Position numbers and translations under genes: made by a program. From NCBI GenBank assembly GCA_965651815.1, contig CBFGTJ010000204.1, positions 1 to 5,668 on the forward strand: a DNA stretch of 5,668 nt, given 5' to 3'. The notes below the pieces were generated by a model. The model did no database searches, was not told the DNA's origin, and saw nothing but the letters and a program-made list of their open reading frames with translations. This document shows positions 1-5,287 of the stretch, piece after piece (positions within the stretch are counted from its first letter, which is position 1; each line of letters begins with the position of its first letter). This stretch comes from CBFGTJ01 sp965651815. GTDB lineage: Bacteria > Actinomycetota > Acidimicrobiia > Acidimicrobiales > Microtrichaceae.

Positions 1-1502
1 CGGGTGCCGACGATGGCGTACCCGTCCATGTTCTCGCCGTGGTAGATCTCGGGCCGGGTCAGCGGCGGGAGGTCGCCGCTCACGTTGGCGGGGATGTCGC
101 GGACCATCGAGCGGGGCGCTCCCCGGGCGTCGACCGAGTCGGCGGGTGCGAGCGCCGCCGCGTACCCGTGGGTGAAGACCATGTGGAGCTTCTCCCAGTT
201 CGGCGCGGCGACCCCGTCGAGGTTCAGCTCCCGGGCGGAGATCACGACGGGAGCGGTCTCGCCGTCGATCTCGTAGCGGTCCACGTCGACGTCGCGGAAC
301 GCGTAGTACTCGCGCTCGAACAGCAGGTTCTGGAACGTCGGCAGGATGACGGAGGGGTCGATGAGCCGGGCCCGGTCGAGGTTGACCCGCTCGGCCTCGA
401 GGTCCTCCTCGGTGAGGTTCGGGTCGTAGTCGAACTCGACGGTCGCGACGTCGTCGAGCCCCAGGGCCTTCCGGGTCGCCTCGATGTTGCGCTCGATGTA
501 GGGCGTCTCCCTCGACAGCTCCGAGGGGCTCACCTGGAAGCGCTGCACGAACGCCGGGTAGATCCCGCCCGCGATGATCCCGATGATCACCCACGACGCG
601 AGGATGATCACCGGCAGCGTCCACCCCTTGCGGCGGATGTTCACCAGCAGCAGCACGCCCGCGAACAGCGAGATGAGGATCATCAGCTGGATGGCGGGCA
701 GGCGGGCGTGCACGTCGGTGTAGCCGGCCCCGTCGAACGACGACCCGCTCGCGGTGGTCAGCTCGAACCGCTGCAGCCAGTAGTCGGCGGCCTTCGCGAA
801 CGCGGCGAGCGCGAGCAGCACCGACAGGTGCGCCTTGGCGTTCGGCGTGACGCGCTCGCCGAGCGGCTGCACCCGGATCGCGCCGTTGAAGTAGTGCACC
901 AGCGCGACGACCACGGTCGTGACGAGCAGGAAACCGAACAGCCAGTCGACCGCGTTGGTCAGGAACGGCAGCTTGAAGACGTAGAAGCCGACGTCGGTGC
1001 CGAACTGCGGGTCGTCCACCCCGAAGTCGCCGCCGAAGCGGAACAGGATCCACTCGCGCCACAGCGAGGTGGCGCTGAACGCGGGGACCAGCGCGATCAG
1101 CAGCGACACGACCAGCCACACGAGTCGCTGGCGTCCCGCGACCAGCTCCCGGTAGCGGGCGAGGACCTCCTCCTCGGCGCCGACCGAGGACCGGAACCTC
1201 GGCGCCAGGCGGTCGGCGATCACGAGGTTCACCCAGAGGATGAGGAAGAACACCAGCCCGGTCGCCACGCCGAGCGTGACCCGCGCCGACAACAACCGGC
1301 TCCACACCGAGCTCTGGCCCATGGAGCCGAACCAGAGGTAGTCGGTCCAGAAGGTCGCGATGGCTCGCAGCGACAGGAGCAGGACCACGATCGCGACGAT
1401 CGCGATCCCGAGGATGATGCGGGTGCGGTTCGAGCCACCCTGCCGGCCCGTCCGGCGCCGCCTCCCGCGCCCGGGGCGCGGCATGTCACTGGGGTAGCGC
1501 AT
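1..1502 (-). CDS. UPF0182 family integral membrane protein, N-terminal half (3' end outside window)
   Basis: The frame is open from the ATG at 1502-1500 to the window edge, giving 500 complete codons. UPF0182 (COG1615) proteins are usually about 900-1000 residues, so roughly half is present. After a basic N-terminus (GRGRRRRTGR) I see seven hydrophobic segments at about residues 29-50, 73-96, 126-146, 185-207, 223-240, 268-288 and 296-316. A large soluble, probably extracytoplasmic, domain then begins. Recognisable family stretches are HYFNGAIR (203-210), NWEKLHMVFTHGYAAALAP (435-453) and RPEIYHGE (483-490). The biochemical function of the family is not established. A second in-frame ATG at 1484 (M7) is an alternative start. 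Neither start has a clear Shine-Dalgarno; I chose 1502 because a TAGCCT hexamer lies 8 nt upstream, compatible with a leaderless transcript. It begins 11 nt after the stop codon of the DivIVA-type gene, on the same strand. Family assignment is confident; the exact start is not. Confidence 0.93.
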   Translation of the reverse strand, partial: MRYPSDMPRPGRGRRRRTGRQGGSNRTRIILGIAIVAIVVLLLSLRAIATFWTDYLWFGSMGQSSVWSRLLSARVTLGVATGLVFFLILWVNLVIADRLAPRFRSSVGAEEEVLARYRELVAGRQRLVWLVVSLLIALVPAFSATSLWREWILFRFGGDFGVDDPQFGTDVGFYVFKLPFLTNAVDWLFGFLLVTTVVVALVHYFNGAIRVQPLGERVTPNAKAHLSVLLALAAFAKAADYWLQRFELTTASGSSFDGAGYTDVHARLPAIQLMILISLFAGVLLLVNIRRKGWTLPVIILASWVIIGIIAGGIYPAFVQRFQVSPSELSRETPYIERNIEATRKALGLDDVATVEFDYDPNLTEEDLEAERVNLDRARLIDPSVILPTFQNLLFEREYYAFRDVDVDRYEIDGETAPVVISARELNLDGVAAPNWEKLHMVFTHGYAAALAPADSVDARGAPRSMVRDIPANVSGDLPPLTRPEIYHGENMDGYAIVGT

Positions 1503-1510
1503 CGGCGATC

Positions 1511-1516
1511 AGGCTA
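1511..1516 (-). promoter_or_regulatory. candidate leaderless -10 hexamer (TAGCCT) before the UPF0182 gene
   Basis: Read on the minus strand, TAGCCT fits the actinobacterial TAnnnT -10 pattern and lies 8 nt before the ATG at 1502. Transcription would then begin at or next to the start codon. The first three bases are also the TAG stop of the DivIVA-type gene. There is no good -35 and the match is short, so it could be chance. Readthrough from the upstream gene is an equally plausible way to express UPF0182. Confidence 0.3.
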
Positions 1517-3148
1517 CTGACGGGCCGGGACCAGGATGCATCGGCAGCCGGGGTGCGCGGGCGGCGTGAGGTGCCCCGTCGGGAACGGCTCGTCGCACGG
1601 CACGGGGCCGGCGAGCGCGTTGTCCTCGCCGTCCGCGCACGGCAGTCCGCCGTTGTCGACGACCCAGCGCCACGGGGTGCCCGGCCCTGCGGCCCGGCGC
1701 TCGCCGTGGGCGAACCCCGCGGTGGCCAGGTCGCCCGCGAGGTCCGCGAGGGACCCCGAGCGCCAGTCCCGGTAGGCCGCGCGCACCCGGTCGGCGAGCT
1801 CGGCCGCGTCGAGCCCCTCGTTCTCGGCCTCGGCGAAGGTGCGCTCGAGGTGCGCGCGGTGCAGGTCGAGGAACTCCGTGACCGCGCCGCGCAGCCGGTC
1901 GCGCAGCGCGTCGTCGTCACCGAAGAGCGCGCCGGCCGCGGTGCCCGCGAGCTCGGCCCAGAACGTGGAGCCGGCGTCCGCGGCGCGGGCGAACTCGGGC
2001 GCGAGCTCCTCGACGAAGCGCTCGGCCGAGGTGCCCTCCTCCGGCAGCACCGTGGCGGGGTCCGGGCGGCCGCGCTTGACCCTGCGCAGCCGGTCGAGGA
2101 TCTCGTTCTGCTCGTCGGAGGCGAGGCGGCGCAGCACGCGGGACAGGGACCGCTCGACGGGGCCCAGCAACTCGTCCCGGCGGTCGAGCAGCTGCCCGGT
2201 GCTCTCGAGCGTGGCGACCGCGCCCCGCTCCGCGCTCGCGCCGAGCCCCGCACCCTCGTCGCCGGCAGGCCCCGGGGCGCCCGGCAGGACGGTGACGGGC
2301 GCGGGCTCGTCGGACGGCCCGGCGTCCTCCGGCGGCGGACCGCCCACGAGGTCGACGGTGCCGGCACCGGAGGCGACGGCCACCTCGACCTGCTCGCGGT
2401 CCGGGCCCTCGGCTGCGGGGGCGTCCGACCCGTCCTCCGCGTCGGCCTCGTCGCCCTCGTCCGGGCCGGCCCCGAGCCCCTCGGCCCTGATCCGTTCGAA
2501 CAGGTCGTGCACGGTCGCGCCCGCCCCGTCGCCGTCCTCGTCGACGTCGTCATCGGCGGTCGGCTCGTCGACCACGGCCTCCTCGGCGGCGGCAGGCTCC
2601 TCCGGGGTGGCCTCGACGGACTCCTCCTCGGCCGCCACCTCCTCGACGGATGCGCCACCCTCGTCCGCACCTTCGTCGGCCGCACCTTCGTCCGCGGCGG
2701 CCGGCTCGACCTGCTCGGCCGGCTCCGCTGGCGCCGCGGGTTCGGCGGGCTCCCCTGCGTCGGCGACCGGGACGGCCTCGGGCTCCGGTCGCACCGGCTC
2801 CTCCGTCGGCTCGGCCCCGAGCTCGACGAGGAGCTCCGCGACCTCGGCCTGCGCGTCGGAGTGCACCGACGCCGCCGCGGCCGCGGCCGCCTCCGTCGCG
2901 GCCTCCTCGACCCCGTCGAGCCCGTCGACGGTGGAGGCCACCTCGTGGATCGTGGCGCGCAGCAGCTCGACGATCCGGTCGCGCGCGGCCCGTGCGCCCT
3001 CGACCTGGCGCCGGGCGGTGGCCCGACGCTCCACCAGGTCGCGCAGGATGCGCTCACGGACGGCTCGGGCCTCGGCGACCATCGCCCGGCCCTCCTCCCG
3101 GGCGGCCTCGCGCACCTCGCTGGCCTCCTGCTCCGCCTCCGTGCGCAT
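1514..3148 (-). CDS. C-terminal part of the DivIVA-type protein: coiled coil, acidic linker, helical region, HPGCRC tail
   Basis: This is the part of the interrupted gene after the amber codon, drawn from the first in-frame ATG (544 residues); the open frame itself extends up to 3190. Residues 1-75 are an Ala/Glu/Arg coiled coil continuing that of the upstream piece. Residues 111-305 are a low-complexity Ala/Glu/Asp/Pro linker, strongly acidic and probably disordered. Residues 306-485 look helical, with recurring leucines (for example SLSRVLRRLASDEQNEILDR). The tail has W493, C504, C518, H526, H532, C535 and C537, with PPAHPGCRC near the end. That spacing resembles the metal-binding end of phage Mu F / SPP1 gp7-like minor head proteins (PF04233). 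The ATG at 3148 has no Shine-Dalgarno and sits inside the coiled coil, so it is unlikely to be a natural start; translation of this piece alone is doubtful. No membrane segment is visible. Confidence 0.65.
   Translation of the reverse strand: MRTEAEQEASEVREAAREEGRAMVAEARAVRERILRDLVERRATARRQVEGARAARDRIVELLRATIHEVASTVDGLDGVEEAATEAAAAAAASVHSDAQAEVAELLVELGAEPTEEPVRPEPEAVPVADAGEPAEPAAPAEPAEQVEPAAADEGAADEGADEGGASVEEVAAEEESVEATPEEPAAAEEAVVDEPTADDDVDEDGDGAGATVHDLFERIRAEGLGAGPDEGDEADAEDGSDAPAAEGPDREQVEVAVASGAGTVDLVGGPPPEDAGPSDEPAPVTVLPGAPGPAGDEGAGLGASAERGAVATLESTGQLLDRRDELLGPVERSLSRVLRRLASDEQNEILDRLRRVKRGRPDPATVLPEEGTSAERFVEELAPEFARAADAGSTFWAELAGTAAGALFGDDDALRDRLRGAVTEFLDLHRAHLERTFAEAENEGLDAAELADRVRAAYRDWRSGSLADLAGDLATAGFAHGERRAAGPGTPWRWVVDNGGLPCADGEDNALAGPVPCDEPFPTGHLTPPAHPGCRCILVPARQ
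2667..2696 (-). repeat. short tandem repeat (two 15-bp units) in the acidic linker
   Basis: Units 2667-2681 and 2682-2696 agree at 13 of 15 positions, both beginning GCACCTTCGTC on the plus strand. In protein they give repeated ADEGA-like pentads. This suggests the disordered linker grows by in-frame slippage, and its length may vary between relatives. Confidence 0.5.
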
Positions 3149-3190
3149 GCGCTCGGCGTCGCGCTGGGCCGCGTCGAGCCGTGCCTCGGC

Positions 3191-3193
3191 CTA
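3191..3193 (-). other. in-frame amber (TAG) codon splitting the DivIVA-type gene
   Basis: On the minus strand the context is ATC ACC GCG TAG GCC GAG GCA. The next base is G and no readthrough-promoting CTA or CAA follows. TAG is also the apparent normal stop of this gene (1514-1516), so wholesale reassignment of TAG in this organism is unlikely. GAG or CAG would fit the Glu/Gln-rich coiled coil at this place. Confidence 0.9.
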
Positions 3194-3778
3194 CGCGGTG
3201 ATGCCTGCGGCCGCCTCCTCCGCCTCGGCGGTGCGCTCGGCGAGCACCGACTCCGCCCGGGCGAGCAGCTCGTCGTGGCGGGCCCGGGCCTCGGACTCGA
3301 TCGTCGCCGCGGCGGCCTCTGCCTCGGAGCGCAGCCGGGTCGCGTCGGCGGCGGCCTCGTCGCGCACCTTGGCGGCCTCGTCCCGCAGCGCCTGCGCCTC
3401 GCCCCGCAGGGCCTCCGCGGCCCGCTGGGCCTCCTCGGCGGTCTCGCGCCGCAGGCGCTCCGCCTCCTCCTCGGCGTGGGCGCGGATCTCGGCCGCGGCG
3501 TCGCGGGCCGCGGCGATGATCCTGGCGGTCTCCTCCCCGAGCACCTCGGTGAGCCGCGCCTCGTCGACGCGGCGGGCGTCGCTGAGCTGCTCCTCGAGCC
3601 GCTCGACCCGTGCCAGCAGCTGCTGGTCGCGCAGCCGCCACGCCCGGAGCGCGTCCGCGGCGCGGCCGAGGGCAGCGTGCACCTCGGCCGGTTCGAACCC
3701 CCTGCGGGAGCGGGCGAAGTTGGTCCCCGCCAGCGCCGCGGGATCGAGCTCGGGCGGTTCGGGCAGGGTCTCGGTCAT
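3191..3778 (-). CDS. DivIVA domain-containing protein, N-terminal piece (195 residues)
   Basis: Residues about 10-45 match the DivIVA N-terminal pattern of a leucine/proline start, a conserved Phe, Arg-Gly-aromatic, then a Glu-Val helix: LDPAALAGTNFARSRRGFEP followed by AEVHAAL. In DivIVA/Wag31 this module binds curved membrane at poles or septa. Residues about 45-195 form a long Ala/Glu/Arg coiled coil with heptad-like spacing (LEEQLSDARR, EALRGEAQALRDEA), expected to oligomerise. The ATG at 3778 is preceded by TAGCAT with a 7-nt gap, which suggests leaderless translation; no Shine-Dalgarno is seen. The TAG at 3191 ends this piece within the coiled coil. It could still fold and oligomerise alone, since many DivIVA-like proteins are about this size, but it would lack the acidic linker and Cys/His tail. 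It does not look like the main Wag31/DivIVA, which lies in the ftsZ region in actinobacteria, so I give no symbol. Confidence 0.8.
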   Translation of the reverse strand: MTETLPEPPELDPAALAGTNFARSRRGFEPAEVHAALGRAADALRAWRLRDQQLLARVERLEEQLSDARRVDEARLTEVLGEETARIIAAARDAAAEIRAHAEEEAERLRRETAEEAQRAAEALRGEAQALRDEAAKVRDEAAADATRLRSEAEAAAATIESEARARHDELLARAESVLAERTAEAEEAAAGITA

Positions 3779-3785
3779 GCCGCCG

Positions 3786-3791
3786 ATGCTA
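3786..3791 (-). promoter_or_regulatory. candidate leaderless -10 hexamer (TAGCAT) for the DivIVA-type gene
   Basis: TAGCAT on the minus strand matches the TAnnnT -10 pattern. Seven bases separate it from the ATG at 3778, so the predicted transcript start is at or within a base or two of the ATG. It follows a stem-loop placed after the protease gene, which fits a fresh transcription unit. No convincing -35 hexamer is seen about 17-18 bp upstream. Confidence 0.42.
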
Positions 3792-3802
3792 GGAGGGACC
3801 GG

Positions 3803-3827
3803 GCGTGCGGTGGCGGAACCCGCACGC
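3803..3827 (-). terminator. stem-loop after the PDZ/Lon protease gene, possible terminator
   Basis: The arms at 3803-3810 (GCGTGCGG) and 3820-3827 (CCGCACGC) are perfect 8-bp complements around a 9-nt loop, starting 2 nt after the protease stop codon. No T-tract follows on the minus strand, which is common in high-GC actinobacteria but makes termination less certain. It could instead only attenuate transcription or protect the 3' end. Confidence 0.45.
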
Positions 3828-3829
3828 GC

Positions 3830-4954
3830 TCAGTCGGGGCGCCGGACGCCGCCGGGGACGAGCACCTCGACGGCCTCCTCCACGGTGTCCACGGGGTGCA
3901 GCGAGACGGCGTCACCGGCCACGCGGCGCATCTCCCTCTGCTCCGCGTCGGGGGTCGACGCCGGGTAGATGAACGTGCCGATCCCCGCGCGCCGCACCGC
4001 GGCGACCTTCTGCACCACCCCGCCCACGCGGCCGACGCGACCGTCGTCGAACACCTCGCCGGTCACCGCGACGCGGCGGCCCATCGTCAGCGGCCCCGGG
4101 GTCAGCCGGTCGATGATGCCGAGCGTCCAGGCGAGCCCGGCGGAGGGGCCGGAGACCTGGCCGGACTCGACCACGACGCGCACCTCGGAGTCGACGGACG
4201 GCTCGAACGGCTCCACCTCGACGCCGAGGACCGGGCGGGTGCCTCCCTCGCCGTCCTCCGCGGCGCCCAGCACCACCTCGACCGACTCGCGGCGCTGTCG
4301 GGAGCCCCCGCGCCGCACGACGACCTCCACGGGGTCGCCCGGCTTGCGGTCCGACAACTGCGTTGCGATGTCCCTCGGCATGCCGACCCTGCCGCCGTCC
4401 ACCTCGACGATCACGTCGCCGGGCTCGAGCAGCCCCTCGGACGGGCTGTCCTCGACCAGGGCCAGCACCTTCGAGCCCTCGGCGACGAACTCGGCCTCGA
4501 TGCCGACGTGCTCCAGCGCCACCCGCGTCGCGATGAGCTTGGACAGGTCCATCCGCTGGAAGTTCTCCCGGCGGGCGCCCTCGACGTCGCCGTCGGGGTA
4601 CATCTCCTCCTCGGTGCGGACCTCGATCGCGTCGTCGAGGGCCGCCCGGACCAGCAGCGCCGGGGTGGCCTTGCTGAGCAGCACCGTGGTGAACATGAGC
4701 TCGCCCGCGTCGTCGTAGGAGCGTGCCCCGGTGACCTCGATGCGCTCGTCGGCGGGGCGGACGGAGCCCGGTTGCACGAGGTAGTACGGCAGCTGGACCA
4801 GGAACGCTGCCGCGACGAGCCCGGCGAGCGGCAGGAGGATCCCCGCCAGCCAGGCGAGCCGGCGCCGCAGGCGACGGCGACGATCGTCGGCCACTCGGGT
4901 GGCGTCGTCGGCCGCGGGGGCCGGCTCACCGGTGGGTACGATCTCGGACGTCAT
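3830..4954 (-). CDS. membrane-anchored PDZ domain / Lon-type (S16) serine protease, YlbL family
   Basis: The 374-residue product has a short acidic N-terminus, an Arg-rich patch (25-32), one membrane helix (about 34-53) and then an extracytoplasmic body. A PDZ-like domain spans about 155-230, with the run EGLLEPGDVIVEVDGGRV (173-190). The C-terminal S16 protease domain has Ser271 in SGPSAGL and Lys316 in GGVVQKVAAV. The 45-residue spacing is close to that of the Lon Ser-Lys dyad, and TGEVFDDGRVGRVGGV is also Lon-like. There is no AAA+ ATPase domain, so unlike true Lon it should act without ATP on extracytoplasmic or membrane-proximal substrates. Order and length match the YlbL-type family, including M. 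tuberculosis Rv3194c. No Shine-Dalgarno precedes the ATG, which overlaps the ATG of the divergent gene; a GTG at codon 21 is a weaker alternative start. Both catalytic residues are intact, so it is probably active. Its substrate is unknown. Confidence 0.93.
   Translation of the reverse strand: MTSEIVPTGEPAPAADDATRVADDRRRRLRRRLAWLAGILLPLAGLVAAAFLVQLPYYLVQPGSVRPADERIEVTGARSYDDAGELMFTTVLLSKATPALLVRAALDDAIEVRTEEEMYPDGDVEGARRENFQRMDLSKLIATRVALEHVGIEAEFVAEGSKVLALVEDSPSEGLLEPGDVIVEVDGGRVGMPRDIATQLSDRKPGDPVEVVVRRGGSRQRRESVEVVLGAAEDGEGGTRPVLGVEVEPFEPSVDSEVRVVVESGQVSGPSAGLAWTLGIIDRLTPGPLTMGRRVAVTGEVFDDGRVGRVGGVVQKVAAVRRAGIGTFIYPASTPDAEQREMRRVAGDAVSLHPVDTVEEAVEVLVPGGVRRPD
4937..4942 (+). promoter_or_regulatory. 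candidate -10 hexamer (TACGAT) for the small membrane protein gene
   Basis: TACGAT fits TAnnnT and lies 10 nt before the plus-strand ATG at 4953, implying a leader of only a few bases. It lies inside the protease coding sequence. No -35 match is seen at the expected distance. It is a weak call resting on one hexamer. Confidence 0.25.
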
Positions 4955-5261
4955 GGGAACGATGGTGGTCGGCCTGCTCGTCGTCGCCGCCGGTGCGGCA
5001 GGGTTCGGCTCCGCCCTGTTCGGCCGCCGACCGGTCCCTCAGCCTGCCACGGCCCGCGGCGACCGACACCTCGCCGGCACGGCGACCACCGGGCGTGCAG
5101 CCGCTCGACGCGCGCGCCGCCCCGGCACCGGACTGGTGCCGACCCGCAGGGAGCGGGCGCGCGCCGCGGTGCTGCTCGCACTGACCGTGCTCGGGCTCGC
5201 CGCGCTCATCGGCGCGGTGCTGAGCGTGGTCGTGGTGGCTCTGGTGATGCTGGCCACCTGA
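4953..5261 (+). CDS. small two-helix membrane protein of unknown function
   Basis: From the ATG at 4953 the product has 102 residues. One hydrophobic helix lies at about 4-23 (MVVGLLVVAAGAAGFGSALF). An Arg-rich loop spans about 24-70 and contains ARRARRP and PTRRERAR. A long second hydrophobic segment at about 71-100 runs to the C-terminus. By the positive-inside rule the basic loop would be cytoplasmic and both ends outside. I do not recognise the family. Codon use (G/C at third positions) and the two helices support a real gene over the antisense frames here. An ATG three codons later (4962) is an alternative, with a weak GGGA upstream of it; the same frame reaches back to 4899 but would then run deep into the protease gene, so I rejected that start. 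It is transcribed away from the protease and converges on the gene at 5288. Confidence 0.7.
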   Translation: MGTMVVGLLVVAAGAAGFGSALFGRRPVPQPATARGDRHLAGTATTGRAAARRARRPGTGLVPTRRERARAAVLLALTVLGLAALIGAVLSVVVVALVMLAT

Positions 5262-5278
5262 CCCGGCGAGCCGCCGGG
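5262..5278. terminator. hairpin between convergent genes, possible bidirectional terminator
   Basis: CCCGGCG (5262-5268) and CGCCGGG (5272-5278) form a perfect 7-bp GC stem with a 3-nt loop, directly after the TGA at 5259-5261. It lies in the 26-bp gap between two convergent stop codons, the expected place for a shared terminator. There is no T-tract on either side. Confidence 0.5.
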
Positions 5279-5287
5279 CCCGGTCTC

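Larger units (their letters stand above)
1514..3778 (-). pseudogene. DivIVA-domain coiled-coil protein with C-terminal Cys/His motif, one frame interrupted by an in-frame amber codon
   Basis: From the ATG at 3778 to the TAG at 1514-1516 is a single frame of 755 codons, broken only by TAG at 3191-3193 (codon 196). The coiled-coil pattern is unbroken across it: ...EEAAAGITA, stop, AEARLDAAQRDAER, then MRTEAEQEAS.... The 14 codons between the stop and the next ATG have the same composition and codon bias as both flanks. A single substitution from GAG or CAG would restore a protein of 754 residues. Its order would be DivIVA domain (about 10-45), coiled coil (about 45-285), acidic Ala/Pro/Glu linker (about 320-515), helical region (about 516-695) and Cys/His tail (about 700-754). 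I treat the span as one ancestral gene. Whether it is truly broken, misread in sequencing, or expressed by readthrough or restart cannot be told here. No other lesion or frameshift is visible, which argues against old decay. Confidence 0.75.

Noticed and set aside
39..1520. Plus-strand open frame of about 493 residues rich in Arg, Asp, Val, Glu and Gln
   Set aside because: It is antisense to the UPF0182 gene, whose seven membrane helices and conserved family stretches show which strand is coding.
1514..1681. HPGCRC tail as a sign of a prophage remnant
   Set aside because: No other phage-like gene lies in the window, and the motif is in frame with a DivIVA/coiled-coil protein with uniform codon bias, so a resident gene is more likely.
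1486..3057. Minus-strand open frame of about 523 residues rich in Ser, Arg, Pro and Thr
   Set aside because: It is an out-of-phase overlap of the DivIVA-type gene in GC-rich sequence with no motif.
3191..3193. TAG read as pyrrolysine or as a reassigned sense codon
   Set aside because: The same gene appears to end at a normal TAG (1514-1516), no pyrrolysine-type gene is nearby, and the following bases are not a known strong readthrough context.
1839..3968. Very long plus-strand open frame (about 709 residues, Ser/Ala/Arg-rich) antisense to the DivIVA-type gene
   Set aside because: It is the antisense shadow of a GC-biased gene, is low-complexity throughout, has no domain, and runs into the protease gene. 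The minus frame has recognisable DivIVA and Cys/His motifs.
3791..3972. Perfect AGGAGG on the plus strand (3791-3796), 8 nt before a GTG at 3805 that opens a 55-codon frame
   Set aside because: The product is Arg-rich low complexity and almost wholly antisense to the protease gene. The AGGAGG lies on the opposite strand to every gene here, so it is probably chance.
4951..5257. Minus-strand frames at 4951-5181 and 5039-5257
   Set aside because: Both are antisense to the small membrane protein, lack motifs, and are Arg/Ala/Ser low complexity.
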